Assembly (NCBI GenBank): GCA_905214435.1
Contig: CAJMMA010000032.1
Coordinates: forward strand, 1-22,760
Reading direction: 5' to 3'
Length of the DNA: 22,760 bases
Origin: an uncultured bacterium
Lineage (GTDB): Bacteria; Actinomycetota; Coriobacteriia; Coriobacteriales; Coriobacteriaceae
The notes beneath the pieces are model-generated. The model was not told the DNA's origin, did no database searches, and saw nothing but the letters and a program-made list of their open reading frames with translations. Of this stretch, positions 13,865-22,760 are shown one piece after another. Within the stretch, counting starts at the first letter, position 1. Every line of letters begins with the position of its first letter. Made by a program: the position numbers and the translations under genes.

Positions 13865-14703
13865 TGAAACGCGATAAGGCTATCAACCGCGCGCTCTCGA
13901 TCTTCTTTACGATTCTGTCGCTCGCATGGATCTACCCCGTGTTCATGATTGCGCTCAATTCCTTTAAGAAAGCGACCGCAATCAGCACCACCACGGCGTT
14001 CGATCTGCTCACGCCCGAGACGTTCAACGGCCTCGCAAACTACGTGCACGCTCTGAACGAGCAGGGCTTTGCCTCGGCGTTTATGTACTCGCTCATCATC
14101 ACGGTCACGTCGGTCGTGCTGATTCTGGTGTGCTGCTCCATGTGCGCTTGGTACGTGGTGCGCGTCAACAGCAAGATCTCGAACTTCTTCTATTACCTGT
14201 TCGTCTTCTCGATGGTCGTACCGTTCCAGATGCTCATGTTCACGCTGTCCAACCTCGCGGACCGCATCGGCTTTAACACGCCGTTTAACATCTGCTTCAT
14301 CTACCTTGGTTTTGGCGCGGGCCTCGCGGTCTTTATGTTCGCCGGCTTCGTCAAGAACATCCCGCTCGAGATTGAGGAAGCGGCCATGATCGACGGCTGC
14401 AACCCGGTCCAGGTGTTCTTTAAGATCGTCCTTCCCATTATGAAGCCCACCTATCTTTCGGTCGGCATCCTTGAGACCATGTGGGTCTGGAACGACTATC
14501 TGCTGCCCTACCTTACGCTCGACTCCACCAAGTACAAGACCATTCCTATCTTGATCCAGTACTTCCGTGGCGGCTATGGCCACGTCGAGCTCGGCCCCAT
14601 GATGGCATGCATCATGATGGTCGTCATCCCCATCGTCATCATGTACATCTTCTGCCAGAAGTACATCATTGACGGCGTTGTGGCAGGTGCCGTCAAGGGC
14701 TGA
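13864..14703 (+). CDS. Sugar ABC transporter permease (MalG-like)
   Basis: 279 residues with six predicted membrane helices. The EAA loop reads EIEEAAMIDGCNPVQVFFKI, with LPIMKPT following, as in MalG/UgpE proteins. It overlaps the preceding permease gene by one base (TAATG), so the two are probably made in equal amounts and form the heterodimeric membrane channel. An enteric MalG would be slightly longer (296 residues). Confidence 0.93.
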   Translation: MKRDKAINRALSIFFTILSLAWIYPVFMIALNSFKKATAISTTTAFDLLTPETFNGLANYVHALNEQGFASAFMYSLIITVTSVVLILVCCSMCAWYVVRVNSKISNFFYYLFVFSMVVPFQMLMFTLSNLADRIGFNTPFNICFIYLGFGAGLAVFMFAGFVKNIPLEIEEAAMIDGCNPVQVFFKIVLPIMKPTYLSVGILETMWVWNDYLLPYLTLDSTKYKTIPILIQYFRGGYGHVELGPMMACIMMVVIPIVIMYIFCQKYIIDGVVAGAVKG

Positions 14704-14728
14704 TGCCGTAACTGTTTTGCAAGTTTTG

Positions 14729-14753
14729 GCGGCGCCCCTCAGCGTGGCGCCGC
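14729..14753 (+). promoter_or_regulatory. Hairpin before the ATPase gene
   Basis: GCGGCGCC (14729-14736) pairs with GGCGCCGC (14746-14753) in the 68-nt gap between the second permease and the ATPase gene. There is no T-tract. It may modulate read-through or protect the message. Confidence 0.45.
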
Positions 14754-14771
14754 GTATCGAAAGGTAGAGAC

Positions 14772-15971
14772 ATGGCCGAGATCGTTCTCAAACATGTTCA
14801 GAAGGTGTATCCCAACAACGAGTCCAAAAAGAAGGGCTTCTTTGGCAAAAAGAAGAAGACCGAGGAGAAGAAGCACAACCTCAAGGTTACCGAGGACGGC
14901 GTGCTCGCGGTGGAGGACTTTAACCTCACCGTGCATGACCAGGAGTTTATCGTCCTCGTTGGCCCTTCTGGCTGTGGTAAGTCCACGACGATGCGCATGG
15001 TCGCCGGCCTGGAGGACATCACCTCGGGCGATGTGCTCATCGATGGCAAGCGCGTCAACGACGTCGCTCCCAAGGACCGCGACATCGCCATGGTGTTCCA
15101 GAGCTATGCTCTGTACCCCAATATGACGGTGTACGAGAACATGGCGTTTACGCTCGAGCTCAAGAAGGTCCCCAAGGACGAGATCGACCGTAAGGTTCGC
15201 TCCGCTGCCGAGATCCTGGGTATTACCGAGTACCTCGACCGTAAGCCTAAGGCGCTCTCCGGCGGTCAGCGTCAGCGCGTCGCCATCGGCCGCGCCATCG
15301 TGCGTGATCCTAAGGTCTTCCTGATGGACGAGCCGCTGTCCAACCTGGACGCCAAGCTGCGTAACCAGATGCGTGCCGAGCTCATCAAGCTGCGCCACGA
15401 GATCAAGGGCACGTTCATCTACGTCACTCATGACCAGACCGAGGCCATGACCCTCGGTGACCGTATCGTGGTCATGAAGGACGGCGTCGTCCAGCAGATC
15501 GCCACCCCGCAGGAGGTCTTCAACCATCCCGCGAACATCTTCGTCGCCGGCTTTATTGGCGTGCCGCAGATGAACTTCTTCGATGCCCAGCTGGTGCGCT
15601 CGGGCAACGGCTTTACCGTCAAGACCGAGGATATGAACGTGGCGCTCGCCCCCGAGACCTGCGCTCAGCTTGCTCTCAACTGGGACGGCGGCGACGTGAA
15701 GGAGATCACGGCCGGCGTGCGTCCCGAGCAGATTCTGCTTGCCGACAAGGACGAGGAGGGCGCGCTCCAGGGTACCGTCGAGGTGACCGAGCTCATGGGT
15801 TCGACCGAGCATGTCCACGTGACCGCTCCCGATGGCCAGTTCGTCCTGATCATTCCCGTTGTCGACCTCGAGGCCAAGGGTGCGCTCAAGGCGGGCGACC
15901 CCATCTGGTTCAAGTTTGAGAAGAACGCGACCCACCTCTTCGATAAGGTCTCTGGCAAGAACCTTATCTAG
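14772..15971 (+). CDS. Sugar ABC transporter ATPase (MalK/MsmX/UgpC-like) with lysine-rich insertion
   Basis: 399 residues. GAAAGGT precedes the ATG. Walker A is GPSGCGKST (64-72), the signature is LSGGQRQR (162-169), Walker B is VFLMDEP (Asp186, Glu187) and the switch His is His220. The C-terminal third is the TOBE/regulatory domain of MalK-like ATPases. It hydrolyses ATP to drive the two permeases encoded just upstream. The family normally runs from KVYPNG straight into AVEDFNL. Here about 28 residues (15-43, containing KKKGFFGKKKKTEEKK) are inserted, and they account for the extra length over a typical 370. The gene ends the operon with a strong terminator after it. The MalK class is firm; sharing with other transporters, as MsmX does, is possible. 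Confidence 0.94.
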   Translation: MAEIVLKHVQKVYPNNESKKKGFFGKKKKTEEKKHNLKVTEDGVLAVEDFNLTVHDQEFIVLVGPSGCGKSTTMRMVAGLEDITSGDVLIDGKRVNDVAPKDRDIAMVFQSYALYPNMTVYENMAFTLELKKVPKDEIDRKVRSAAEILGITEYLDRKPKALSGGQRQRVAIGRAIVRDPKVFLMDEPLSNLDAKLRNQMRAELIKLRHEIKGTFIYVTHDQTEAMTLGDRIVVMKDGVVQQIATPQEVFNHPANIFVAGFIGVPQMNFFDAQLVRSGNGFTVKTEDMNVALAPETCAQLALNWDGGDVKEITAGVRPEQILLADKDEEGALQGTVEVTELMGSTEHVHVTAPDGQFVLIIPVVDLEAKGALKAGDPIWFKFEKNATHLFDKVSGKNLI

Positions 15972-16039
15972 GCCCGGTGCAACCAGGCCCTTCCTTTGGG
16001 CGACTGCGGTATTGCCATCCTTTTGCCGCGGTCACATAT

Positions 16040-16083
16040 AAGGCTCCCCTCCCGTCCACTGGGCGAGAGGGGAGCCTTTCTTT
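16040..16083 (+). terminator. Terminator of the sugar ABC operon
   Basis: AAGGCTCCCCTC (16040-16051) pairs with GAGGGGAGCCTT (16067-16078), followed by TCTTTG. It starts 69 nt after the ATPase stop. Confidence 0.85.
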
Positions 16084-16110
16084 GTGTTGGGACTGCCTGA
16101 CCGGTCGTTT

Positions 16111-16328
16111 GTCTCGATCTGTAACGGATAGGGCCGATTTCGGACGTTAGATGTTACAGATCGAGACGGTTCCGCTGAGCTAACCATTTCATCTAAATCT
16201 GTAACACCAAAGGCGAATTTCACCTGCTAGATGTTACAGATTGAGATAAACCCAAGGGGAGGGGCCGGTATGTCTCAATCTGTAACAGCTGGGATCGTTT
16301 TGGTTGAGTAGTTGTTATGGATCGAGAT
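16111..16328. repeat. Array of three 57-nt palindromic units, ~80-bp period
   Basis: Units lie at 16111-16167, 16191-16247 and 16272-16328. Each is exactly 57 nt. A 15-nt left arm (GTCTCGATCTGTAAC in unit 1), a 27-nt centre and a right arm (GTTACAGATCGAGAC) make up each unit. Arms match perfectly in unit 1, with one mismatch in unit 2 and a few in unit 3. The centres share only traces (GATTT, TAGAT), and the linkers of 23-24 nt are unrelated. The array lies between two converging terminators. It is neither CRISPR (palindromic units, linkers shorter than units) nor a terminator. Confidence 0.8.
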
Positions 16329-16366
16329 TGTTTGGTCGAGTCGGGTCACAGGGTAACGTGCGGGCA

Positions 16367-16400
16367 CAAAAAACGGAGCCGTGCTGCCACGACTCCGTTT
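16367..16400 (-). terminator. Terminator of glgP
   Basis: On the minus strand AAACGGAGTCGTG pairs with CACGGCTCCGTTT (one mismatch, loop GCAG) and runs into a T-tract. It starts 27 nt after the glgP stop. Confidence 0.88.
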
Positions 16401-16427
16401 CTCAAGAGAATGGGTAAGGGGAATGAG

Positions 16428-18695
<2,268 letters not shown>

Positions 18696-18732
18696 GTTTC
18701 CTCCTGTGGTGAGTTGACTACATGTCAGAAAT

Positions 18733-18776
18733 TCAAAAGAAGCCCGCGCGAGGGGATTGGGGTGGCCTCGCGCGGG
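18733..18776 (-). terminator. Terminator between malQ and glgP
   Basis: On the minus strand CCCGCGCGAGG (18776-18766) pairs with CCTCGCGCGGG (18753-18743), an 11-bp perfect GC stem followed by CTTCTTTTG. It lies 49 nt after the malQ stop. Confidence 0.8.
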
Positions 18777-18824
18777 AAAAGCGGTCGCGTCCGCACGGTG
18801 GGGTGGGGTCGGGCGCGGTAGCTC

Positions 18825-20330
18825 CTATTGAGGAAGCTCGATTTCGGCTTCCGACGGGATGCGGAAGTAGGTCTCGGTCCAGTCGGTGAGTTTGTGCTCG
18901 AGCTCGCGGGTGATGGCGCCGTCGAGCATGCGCCAGGTCCAGTTGCCGCCCAGCGTGGCAGGGGTGTTGATGCGCGCCTCGTTGCCCAAGTTGAGCAGGT
19001 CCTGCATGGTGTAGATGCACGTGTCGCTCACGCTGGCGGCGATGGTGCGATTGAGTGCATCTGCCATGGGTTCGCCGGCCTGCTGATGGGTGTACAGGGC
19101 TGCCTGCTCGCGCTGACGTGGGGTGGCCGTTCCCTCAAACCAACCGCGCGCCGTCTCGTTATCGTGGGTGCCCACATAGGCGACGGTGTTGGCGATGTAG
19201 TTATGCGGCAGGTAGTACGAGTTGGTGCCCTCAAAGGCAAACTGCAGGATTTTCATGCCGGGGAAGCCCGAGTCGTCGCGCATGTCGATGACGCCGGGGG
19301 TGAGGAAGCCCAGGTCCTCGGCGATGATGGGCAGCGTGCCGAGCTTTTCCTCGAGTGTCTTGAAGAACTTGAGGCCGGGCCCCTGCGTCCACGAACCGTA
19401 GGACGAATCGGGCGAGGAGAACGGCACCTCCCAATAGGCCTCGAAGCCGCGGAAGTGATCCAGGCGGATGACGTCGTACATGTCGAGGGCGGCGCGAATG
19501 CGGCCCTCCCACCAGGAGAAGCCGCACGCCTCCATGGCGTCCCAGTCGTAGATGGGATTGCCCCAGTACTGGCCGGTGGCCGAGAACTGGTCGGGCGGCG
19601 TGCCGGCGACACTCACAGGATTACCGGCGGCGTCGATCTTAAAGAGCTCGGGCGTGGCCCACATCTCGACGGAGTCGCGCGAGACATAGATGGGCAGGTC
19701 GCCGATGATGAGGATATCGCGCTCGTTGGCATAGGCCTTGAGGCGGCTCCACTGACGATTGAAGAAGTACTGCGTCATCTGGTGGTAGAGCATGCGCGCG
19801 GGATGGGCGGCGCAGACCTTGGCAGAAGCCTCGCCGCGGGTACGGAGCTCTGCGGGCCACTCCCAAAAGGCCTTGAGACCGCACTCCTCCTTGACGGTCA
19901 TGAACTCGCAGTAGGGGATGAGCCAGTCTTCGTTTGCTTGGACAAAGTCGTCGAAGTCGGCCGGCTTGTCGGCGGCAAAGCGCTCGGCGGCGCGGTCGAG
20001 AATCTGACGACGGCCACCAAAGATGGCACCATAGTCGACATTGCTGGGGTCGGAGCCCAGGTACACGCCGTCGATATCGCACTGCTCCAGATAGCCGGCC
20101 TCGATAAGCTCGGCAAAGTCGATGAAATTGGGGTTGCCCGCACGGGCCGAGAACGACTGATAGGGCGAGTCGCCATAGCTCGTTGTCGTAAGGGGGAGAA
20201 TCTGCCAGTAATGTTGTTTGCACGAGGCGAGGAAATCGACAAAGTCATAGGCGTTCCAGCCAAAGCCGCCGATACCGTAAGGTCCGGGCAATGACGAAAC
20301 GGGCATCAGAACGCCGCTTGCACGCTCCAT
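18825..20330 (-). CDS. malQ: 4-alpha-glucanotransferase (amylomaltase)
   Basis: 501 residues, GH77. The enzyme disproportionates maltodextrins, moving glucan chains between acceptors and releasing glucose, so that GlgP receives long enough chains. The N-terminus MERASGVLMPVSSLPGPYG is the usual family start. The catalytic residues are nucleophile Asp291 in VIRLDHFRG, acid/base Glu338 in IAEDLG and Asp390 in VGTHDNET. The ATG at 20330 is chosen because it matches the family start and has GGTGAG seven bases upstream. An in-frame ATG 24 codons earlier would add an unrelated Arg/Ser-rich stretch right after the promoter. The length matches bacterial amylomaltases of about 500. An operator palindrome lies in its promoter. 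Confidence 0.95.
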   Translation of the reverse strand: MERASGVLMPVSSLPGPYGIGGFGWNAYDFVDFLASCKQHYWQILPLTTTSYGDSPYQSFSARAGNPNFIDFAELIEAGYLEQCDIDGVYLGSDPSNVDYGAIFGGRRQILDRAAERFAADKPADFDDFVQANEDWLIPYCEFMTVKEECGLKAFWEWPAELRTRGEASAKVCAAHPARMLYHQMTQYFFNRQWSRLKAYANERDILIIGDLPIYVSRDSVEMWATPELFKIDAAGNPVSVAGTPPDQFSATGQYWGNPIYDWDAMEACGFSWWEGRIRAALDMYDVIRLDHFRGFEAYWEVPFSSPDSSYGSWTQGPGLKFFKTLEEKLGTLPIIAEDLGFLTPGVIDMRDDSGFPGMKILQFAFEGTNSYYLPHNYIANTVAYVGTHDNETARGWFEGTATPRQREQAALYTHQQAGEPMADALNRTIAASVSDTCIYTMQDLLNLGNEARINTPATLGGNWTWRMLDGAITRELEHKLTDWTETYFRIPSEAEIELPQ

Positions 20331-20415
20331 GGATGCACTCACCGTCCTTTTGAATAAGGGGCTGCGCCGTAGATGGATAGACGGCTCGTCCCGAGTTTCC
20401 ATTGCTATTGTCCCT

Positions 20416-20445
20416 ATTGTAGAACATGTTGTTTAAACATGTATA
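20416..20445 (-). promoter_or_regulatory. malQ -10 and operator palindrome
   Basis: On the minus strand TACAAT (20421-20416) is a good -10, but no consensus -35 precedes it. GTTTAAAC (20431-20438), in the wider near-palindrome ACATGTTGTTTAAACATGT (20424-20442), occupies the spacer between -35 and -10. A bound regulator would sit on the promoter. The core is identical to those upstream of gntR and the PTS gene, 10 kb away. Confidence 0.6.
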
Positions 20446-20639
20446 GAGAGAATGAAAAAGTTGCCGACTTTCGGTGAATGGTAGTGCGCCATAGACGATA
20501 TGAGTTGAACATTGGGAGCTCCTCCCCTTGCGGCTCTTTTGTGGGTCGGGCGACAATGGTCGTCGTCATTAAAGACCGGCTGCCAGCCAGGTTGCAACAA
20601 TGCAAGAAGGGTTCACATTCAGTTGGCCGTTGACACAAA

Positions 20640-20912
20640 CAATCGCGCGAAGACCTCGTCTTCTTCGGTAAGTCCAGGCGCGGCAAGACGCGCATGGCAG
20701 TCGCCCTCACGATGCGCGCGGTCGCCGCGGACATGTCGGTCAGGTTCTGGCAGACCGCGCAGCTGGTTCTCGAGCTCGGCAACGCGAAGCGCAAGGGAAC
20801 GCTGTCGAAACTGTTGAACGACGTGTCGCCCGCGAGGCTGCTCGTGCTCGACGAGTTCGTCTACGTCCCCTGCGACGTAGACGATGCGAGGGTTCTCTAC
20901 CAGGTCATTTCC
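20640..20912 (+). pseudogene. Truncated IS21-family helper ATPase (istB-like)
   Basis: The frame reads REDLVFFGKSRRGKTRMAVA, with Walker A GKSRRGKT, followed by VRFWQTAQLVLEL and LLVLDEFVYVPCDV (Walker B-like), then LYQVIS. These are consecutive blocks of IstB, the AAA+ target-selection protein of IS21 elements. The N-terminal third is missing (a stop precedes at 20631). The C-terminal part is replaced at about 20912 by the antisense of an IS110-type gene. About 90 codons remain of an expected 250. Confidence 0.75.
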
Positions 20913-21300
20913 GTCCATGTAGTGCTCGTAGGCCGCGGCGTCGTCGGGCTCGTCGAAGGAGAGGGACTCCGTCCAGTCCCAGTAGGCCCCCGTCCAGGCG
21001 CCCCTGCGCCTGCCGGCCGGCGTCGTCTCGTCGAAGACGAGGCCGTGGCGCAGCAGGAACTTCGACATCCGCTGCTTGGCGTGTTGCAGGTCGTCGCGCG
21101 CGTCCTCGAGGGCGCTCGTCGGGGACCCACACCTCGACGACGTTGCGGCGCGCCAGCATGCGTGCCAGCCACTCGGCGTCGCGGCGGTCGTTCTTGCGGC
21201 CGCGGTCGGCCGCGGGCCGGTGCATCTTCGGGACCGCCCCGACGACGCAGCCGAGGCCGAGGGCCCGCAGCGCGCGGCCGCGGTTGATGGTACGACCATT
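20912..21300 (-). pseudogene. Truncated, frameshifted IS110-family transposase
   Basis: The minus strand first reads VPKMHRPAADRGRKNDRRDA and EWLARMLARRNVVEVWVPDE. After a frame change near 21118 it continues ARDDLQHAKQRMSKFLLRHG, LVFDETTPAGRR and FDEPDDAAAYEHYMD. These blocks, in this order, are the second half of the RuvC-like DEDD domain and the following helical region of IS110/IS116/IS902 transposases. Both ends of the protein are missing and the frame is broken, so it is a pseudogene. A sequencing error could explain the frameshift but not the truncations. Confidence 0.75.
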
Positions 21301-21556
21301 GTCGCCCGACCCACGAGGGAGCTGCAAGGGGAGAGGCCCCAATGTTCAACTCATATCGTCTGTTGTGCCAGAGTCGCTCGGGAAAGCGCGACCGACGCAG
21401 CGCGCTGTTTTCCAGTCACATCCAGTTCGGGTTGATTTCAGCATGCGATAAGAAACTGGATTTGAATTTCGACTCGAAAGATGGGCAATGCTGATGAGAA
21501 ACGCTTGGAGTTCGGGATTGCGCGGCGTGAAGCGACCCTCTTCTTATCGAGTTCGT

Positions 21557-21562
21557 TACAAT
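21557..21562 (+). promoter_or_regulatory. Possible -10 for the DUF2975-type/XRE pair
   Basis: TACAAT lies 52 bp upstream of the GTG start; no convincing -35 is found at 16-18 bp. The rest of 21362-21614 shows no gene or strong structure. Confidence 0.25.
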
Positions 21563-21614
21563 GTAGGAAAAACAGTAAGTAAGAAGACCTCTGATTGCTT
21601 TAGGAGGAGCTGTG

Positions 21615-22151
21615 GTGAATAGCGCCCAGAAGATCGATAAGTCCATCCAGAAGATGATGACTCTCGGAAGAAGGCTTGGGATTCTGTTTACGGCGCTGTT
21701 TATAGCGGTGTGTTGCTGTTCGGTGGTGGTGGTTATTTCCATTGGGCTTATGGCTGCTCAAGGAAACCTATATGATCCATCAAAGACGGTTTCCGTAGTG
21801 GTTCCTTTGATGTATCTTCTGATTTCCGGAGGGGCCACATGGACCCTGCGGGGAATCAGCATGGACATGGCTCATGGCGAATCGCCCTTTACCCTTTCGC
21901 ATGCTCGAAGAATCTCGATTATCGGGTGGCTGTTTGTTGCAGCGGCAATAGGTGACCTCTTGTTTTCTCCGGGGTTTCTTTCGATAGTGATTGGCCCCTT
22001 CGACTTGCTGGGGAACGCCTATTCGATGTTTGAAAACCTGGCCCTGCCCATAGATATTGGTGCTGTGCTGGGGGCCGTTTGCTGCTTCTCGATTTCTGCG
22101 ATATGGCGCTACGGAGCTCTGCTTCAAGACCAGACCGAGGATTTGGTGTGA
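21615..22151 (+). CDS. DUF2975-type four-helix membrane protein
   Basis: 178 residues from the second of two tandem GTG codons; AGGAGGA (21602-21608) is six bases upstream, too close for the first GTG. Four hydrophobic segments are seen at about 20-46, 60-80, 102-128 and 144-165, with short charged loops. LRGISMDMAHGESPFTLSHARRISIIGWL between helices two and three resembles the conserved loop of DUF2975 proteins (key part GESPFT). These small membrane proteins of unknown function are commonly encoded just upstream of a YozG-like XRE regulator, exactly as here (8-bp gap). The family call rests on this pairing and the loop. Confidence 0.72.
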   Translation: MNSAQKIDKSIQKMMTLGRRLGILFTALFIAVCCCSVVVVISIGLMAAQGNLYDPSKTVSVVVPLMYLLISGGATWTLRGISMDMAHGESPFTLSHARRISIIGWLFVAAAIGDLLFSPGFLSIVIGPFDLLGNAYSMFENLALPIDIGAVLGAVCCFSISAIWRYGALLQDQTEDLV

Positions 22152-22159
22152 GGGGCGGC

Positions 22160-22489
22160 ATGGACTATCTGATTATTGAGCTTGAAAGCTTATTGCTTCG
22201 ACGCGGAAAGACGAGTACGGATATCATTCGGGCGACCGGGCACACACCGGCAAGTATCTCAAAAATACGAAATGGCAAGGTGAAGGCAATTAGGTTAAAG
22301 ACATTGCTGGATATTTGCGTAGAGCTTGATTGCCAGCCTGGCGATCTTATTAAGCGCGTCAACGAAAGAGAACTTGAGGAACTGGCGACGCGGCGCGCCC
22401 GCAACGCGCTGAGCAGGGCGACCGCGACGGGTGATGACCCGGTCCTGGAGTCAGATCATGTTTACGTGGTCGATCTTAGAGACGACTGA
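22160..22489 (+). CDS. Small XRE-family (YozG-like) DNA-binding regulator with C-terminal extension
   Basis: 109 residues; GAGGGG sits just upstream of the ATG. Residues 5-65 form a Cro/CI helix-turn-helix (RRGKTSTDIIRATGHTPASI, SKIRNGKVKAIRLKTL) ending in the characteristic CVELDCQPGDLI. The other members I know stop near 70 residues. This one adds about 40 (ELEELATRRARNALSRA, then an acidic tail ending DLRDD). It is cotranscribed with the membrane protein before it, with which it probably forms a regulatory pair. The target is unknown. Confidence 0.85.
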   Translation: MDYLIIELESLLLRRGKTSTDIIRATGHTPASISKIRNGKVKAIRLKTLLDICVELDCQPGDLIKRVNERELEELATRRARNALSRATATGDDPVLESDHVYVVDLRDD

Positions 22490-22520
22490 GGCTGGAGAAT
22501 AAAAAAGTATTGAGCAGGTG

Positions 22521-22556
22521 CAGCCCGTGAAAACAACGGTTTTCACGGGCTGTTCA
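22521..22556 (+). terminator. Terminator of the DUF2975-type/XRE operon
   Basis: A perfect 14-bp stem, CAGCCCGTGAAAAC (22521-22534) with GTTTTCACGGGCTG (22539-22552), has loop AACG and a short T-rich tail (TTCATTC). Confidence 0.8.
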
Positions 22557-22672
22557 TTCAACGTCCTGCAGTGGCCTGTATTTCTCGCCGCGTCACTGGG
22601 GAACGAGAGAGTCATTTCCTGTGCTGGATGCAGGGGGGTGCTTACCTTGTGTAATATATAAATAAGCTTATA

Positions 22673-22701
22673 TTGAAATATGATACATATCGAATTAGAA
22701 T
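22673..22701 (+). promoter_or_regulatory. Promoter of the gene running off the window end
   Basis: TTGAAA (22673-22678) and TAGAAT (22696-22701), 17 bp apart, form the best consensus promoter in the window. It sits in a markedly AT-rich stretch (22645-22715). A second overlapping option is TTGTGT (22647) with TATATT (22669) at 16 bp. Confidence 0.6.
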
Positions 22702-22740
22702 AACATTATCAATTCGGTATGCAAGGAAAGGAGGGAGAGA

Positions 22741-22760
22741 TGGATTGGATTAACGAGCCG
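22741..22760 (+). CDS. Start of an unidentified gene (truncated by window end)
   Basis: ATG at 22741 is preceded by AAAGGAGGG, the strongest ribosome site in the window, and the promoter above. Only MDWINE and part of the following codons are present, so no identity can be given. Confidence 0.6.

Larger units (their letters stand above)
20493..21361. mobile_element. Chimeric IS remnant bounded by ~70-bp inverted repeats
   Basis: 20493-20563 and 21292-21361 are inverted copies of about 70 nt. They share AGACGATATGAGTTGAACAT at the outer end and GTGGGTCGGGCGACAATGGT at the inner end, with about ten scattered differences. Between them are a truncated istB-like fragment on the plus strand and a truncated, frameshifted IS110-type transposase fragment on the minus strand, meeting near 20912. 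No intact transposase remains, so the unit is dead by itself. Confidence 0.7.

Noticed and set aside
16111..16328. A short CRISPR array
   Set aside because: The units are palindromes of 57 nt with diverged centres, linkers are only 23-24 nt, and no cas genes are near.
20694..21287. A 197-codon intact ATPase gene
   Set aside because: Only the first 73 codons match IstB. The rest is the antisense of an IS110-type transposase, so the frame is a chance fusion at an IS junction.

Overview
The window looks like a chromosomal segment from a gut actinobacterium of the class Coriobacteriia, most probably Collinsella or a close relative. This rests on the high-GC coding sequence, the GAAAGG-type ribosome binding sites, the protein flavour and the abundance of small intergenic palindromes. 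The genus is an inference from pattern recognition; no search was run.

Layout. Positions 1-2430 hold a structured repeat, a long leader with a 14-residue Ile/Val-rich leader peptide and a terminator, and the CstA-family transporter gene. Positions 2461-4728 encode a 730-residue protein with an N-terminal winged-helix-like region, a long disordered RG/Ala/Glu-rich linker and a C-terminal Toprim domain resembling DUF2220, the domain of Wadjet JetD. No JetA, JetB or JetC lies nearby. Positions 4729-5605 are a gene-free patch packed with inverted repeats: a perfect 34-bp pair, a MITE-like pair of about 30 bp, a REP-like palindrome and tRNA-derived direct repeats. They end at a tRNA-Gln(UUG) gene. 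On the minus strand follow a peptidoglycan-binding-domain protein and a polyprenyl diphosphate synthase.

Positions 7905-20330 form an alpha-glucan/maltodextrin locus. It contains a PTS EIICB fused to a Cof-type HAD phosphatase, a divergent GntR/UTRA regulator, a four-gene sugar ABC operon (Tat-type lipoprotein binding protein, two permeases, ATPase), a glycogen/maltodextrin phosphorylase and a 4-alpha-glucanotransferase. Copies of a palindrome close to TTGTTTAAACAA occur upstream of the PTS gene, gntR, the ABC operon (two copies) and malQ, but not visibly at glgP. This suggests one regulon run by the GntR protein. Imported maltodextrins would be trimmed and rearranged by MalQ and phosphorolysed by GlgP, while the PTS-HAD fusion would import and perhaps dephosphorylate a related sugar.

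Between the ABC operon and glgP lie three 57-nt palindromic units with an 80-bp period. Beyond malQ lies an IS graveyard: truncated IS21-type istB joined head-on to a frameshifted IS110-type transposase, inside 70-bp inverted arms. The window closes with a DUF2975-type membrane protein plus small XRE regulator pair, and the first codons of a further gene with a good promoter.
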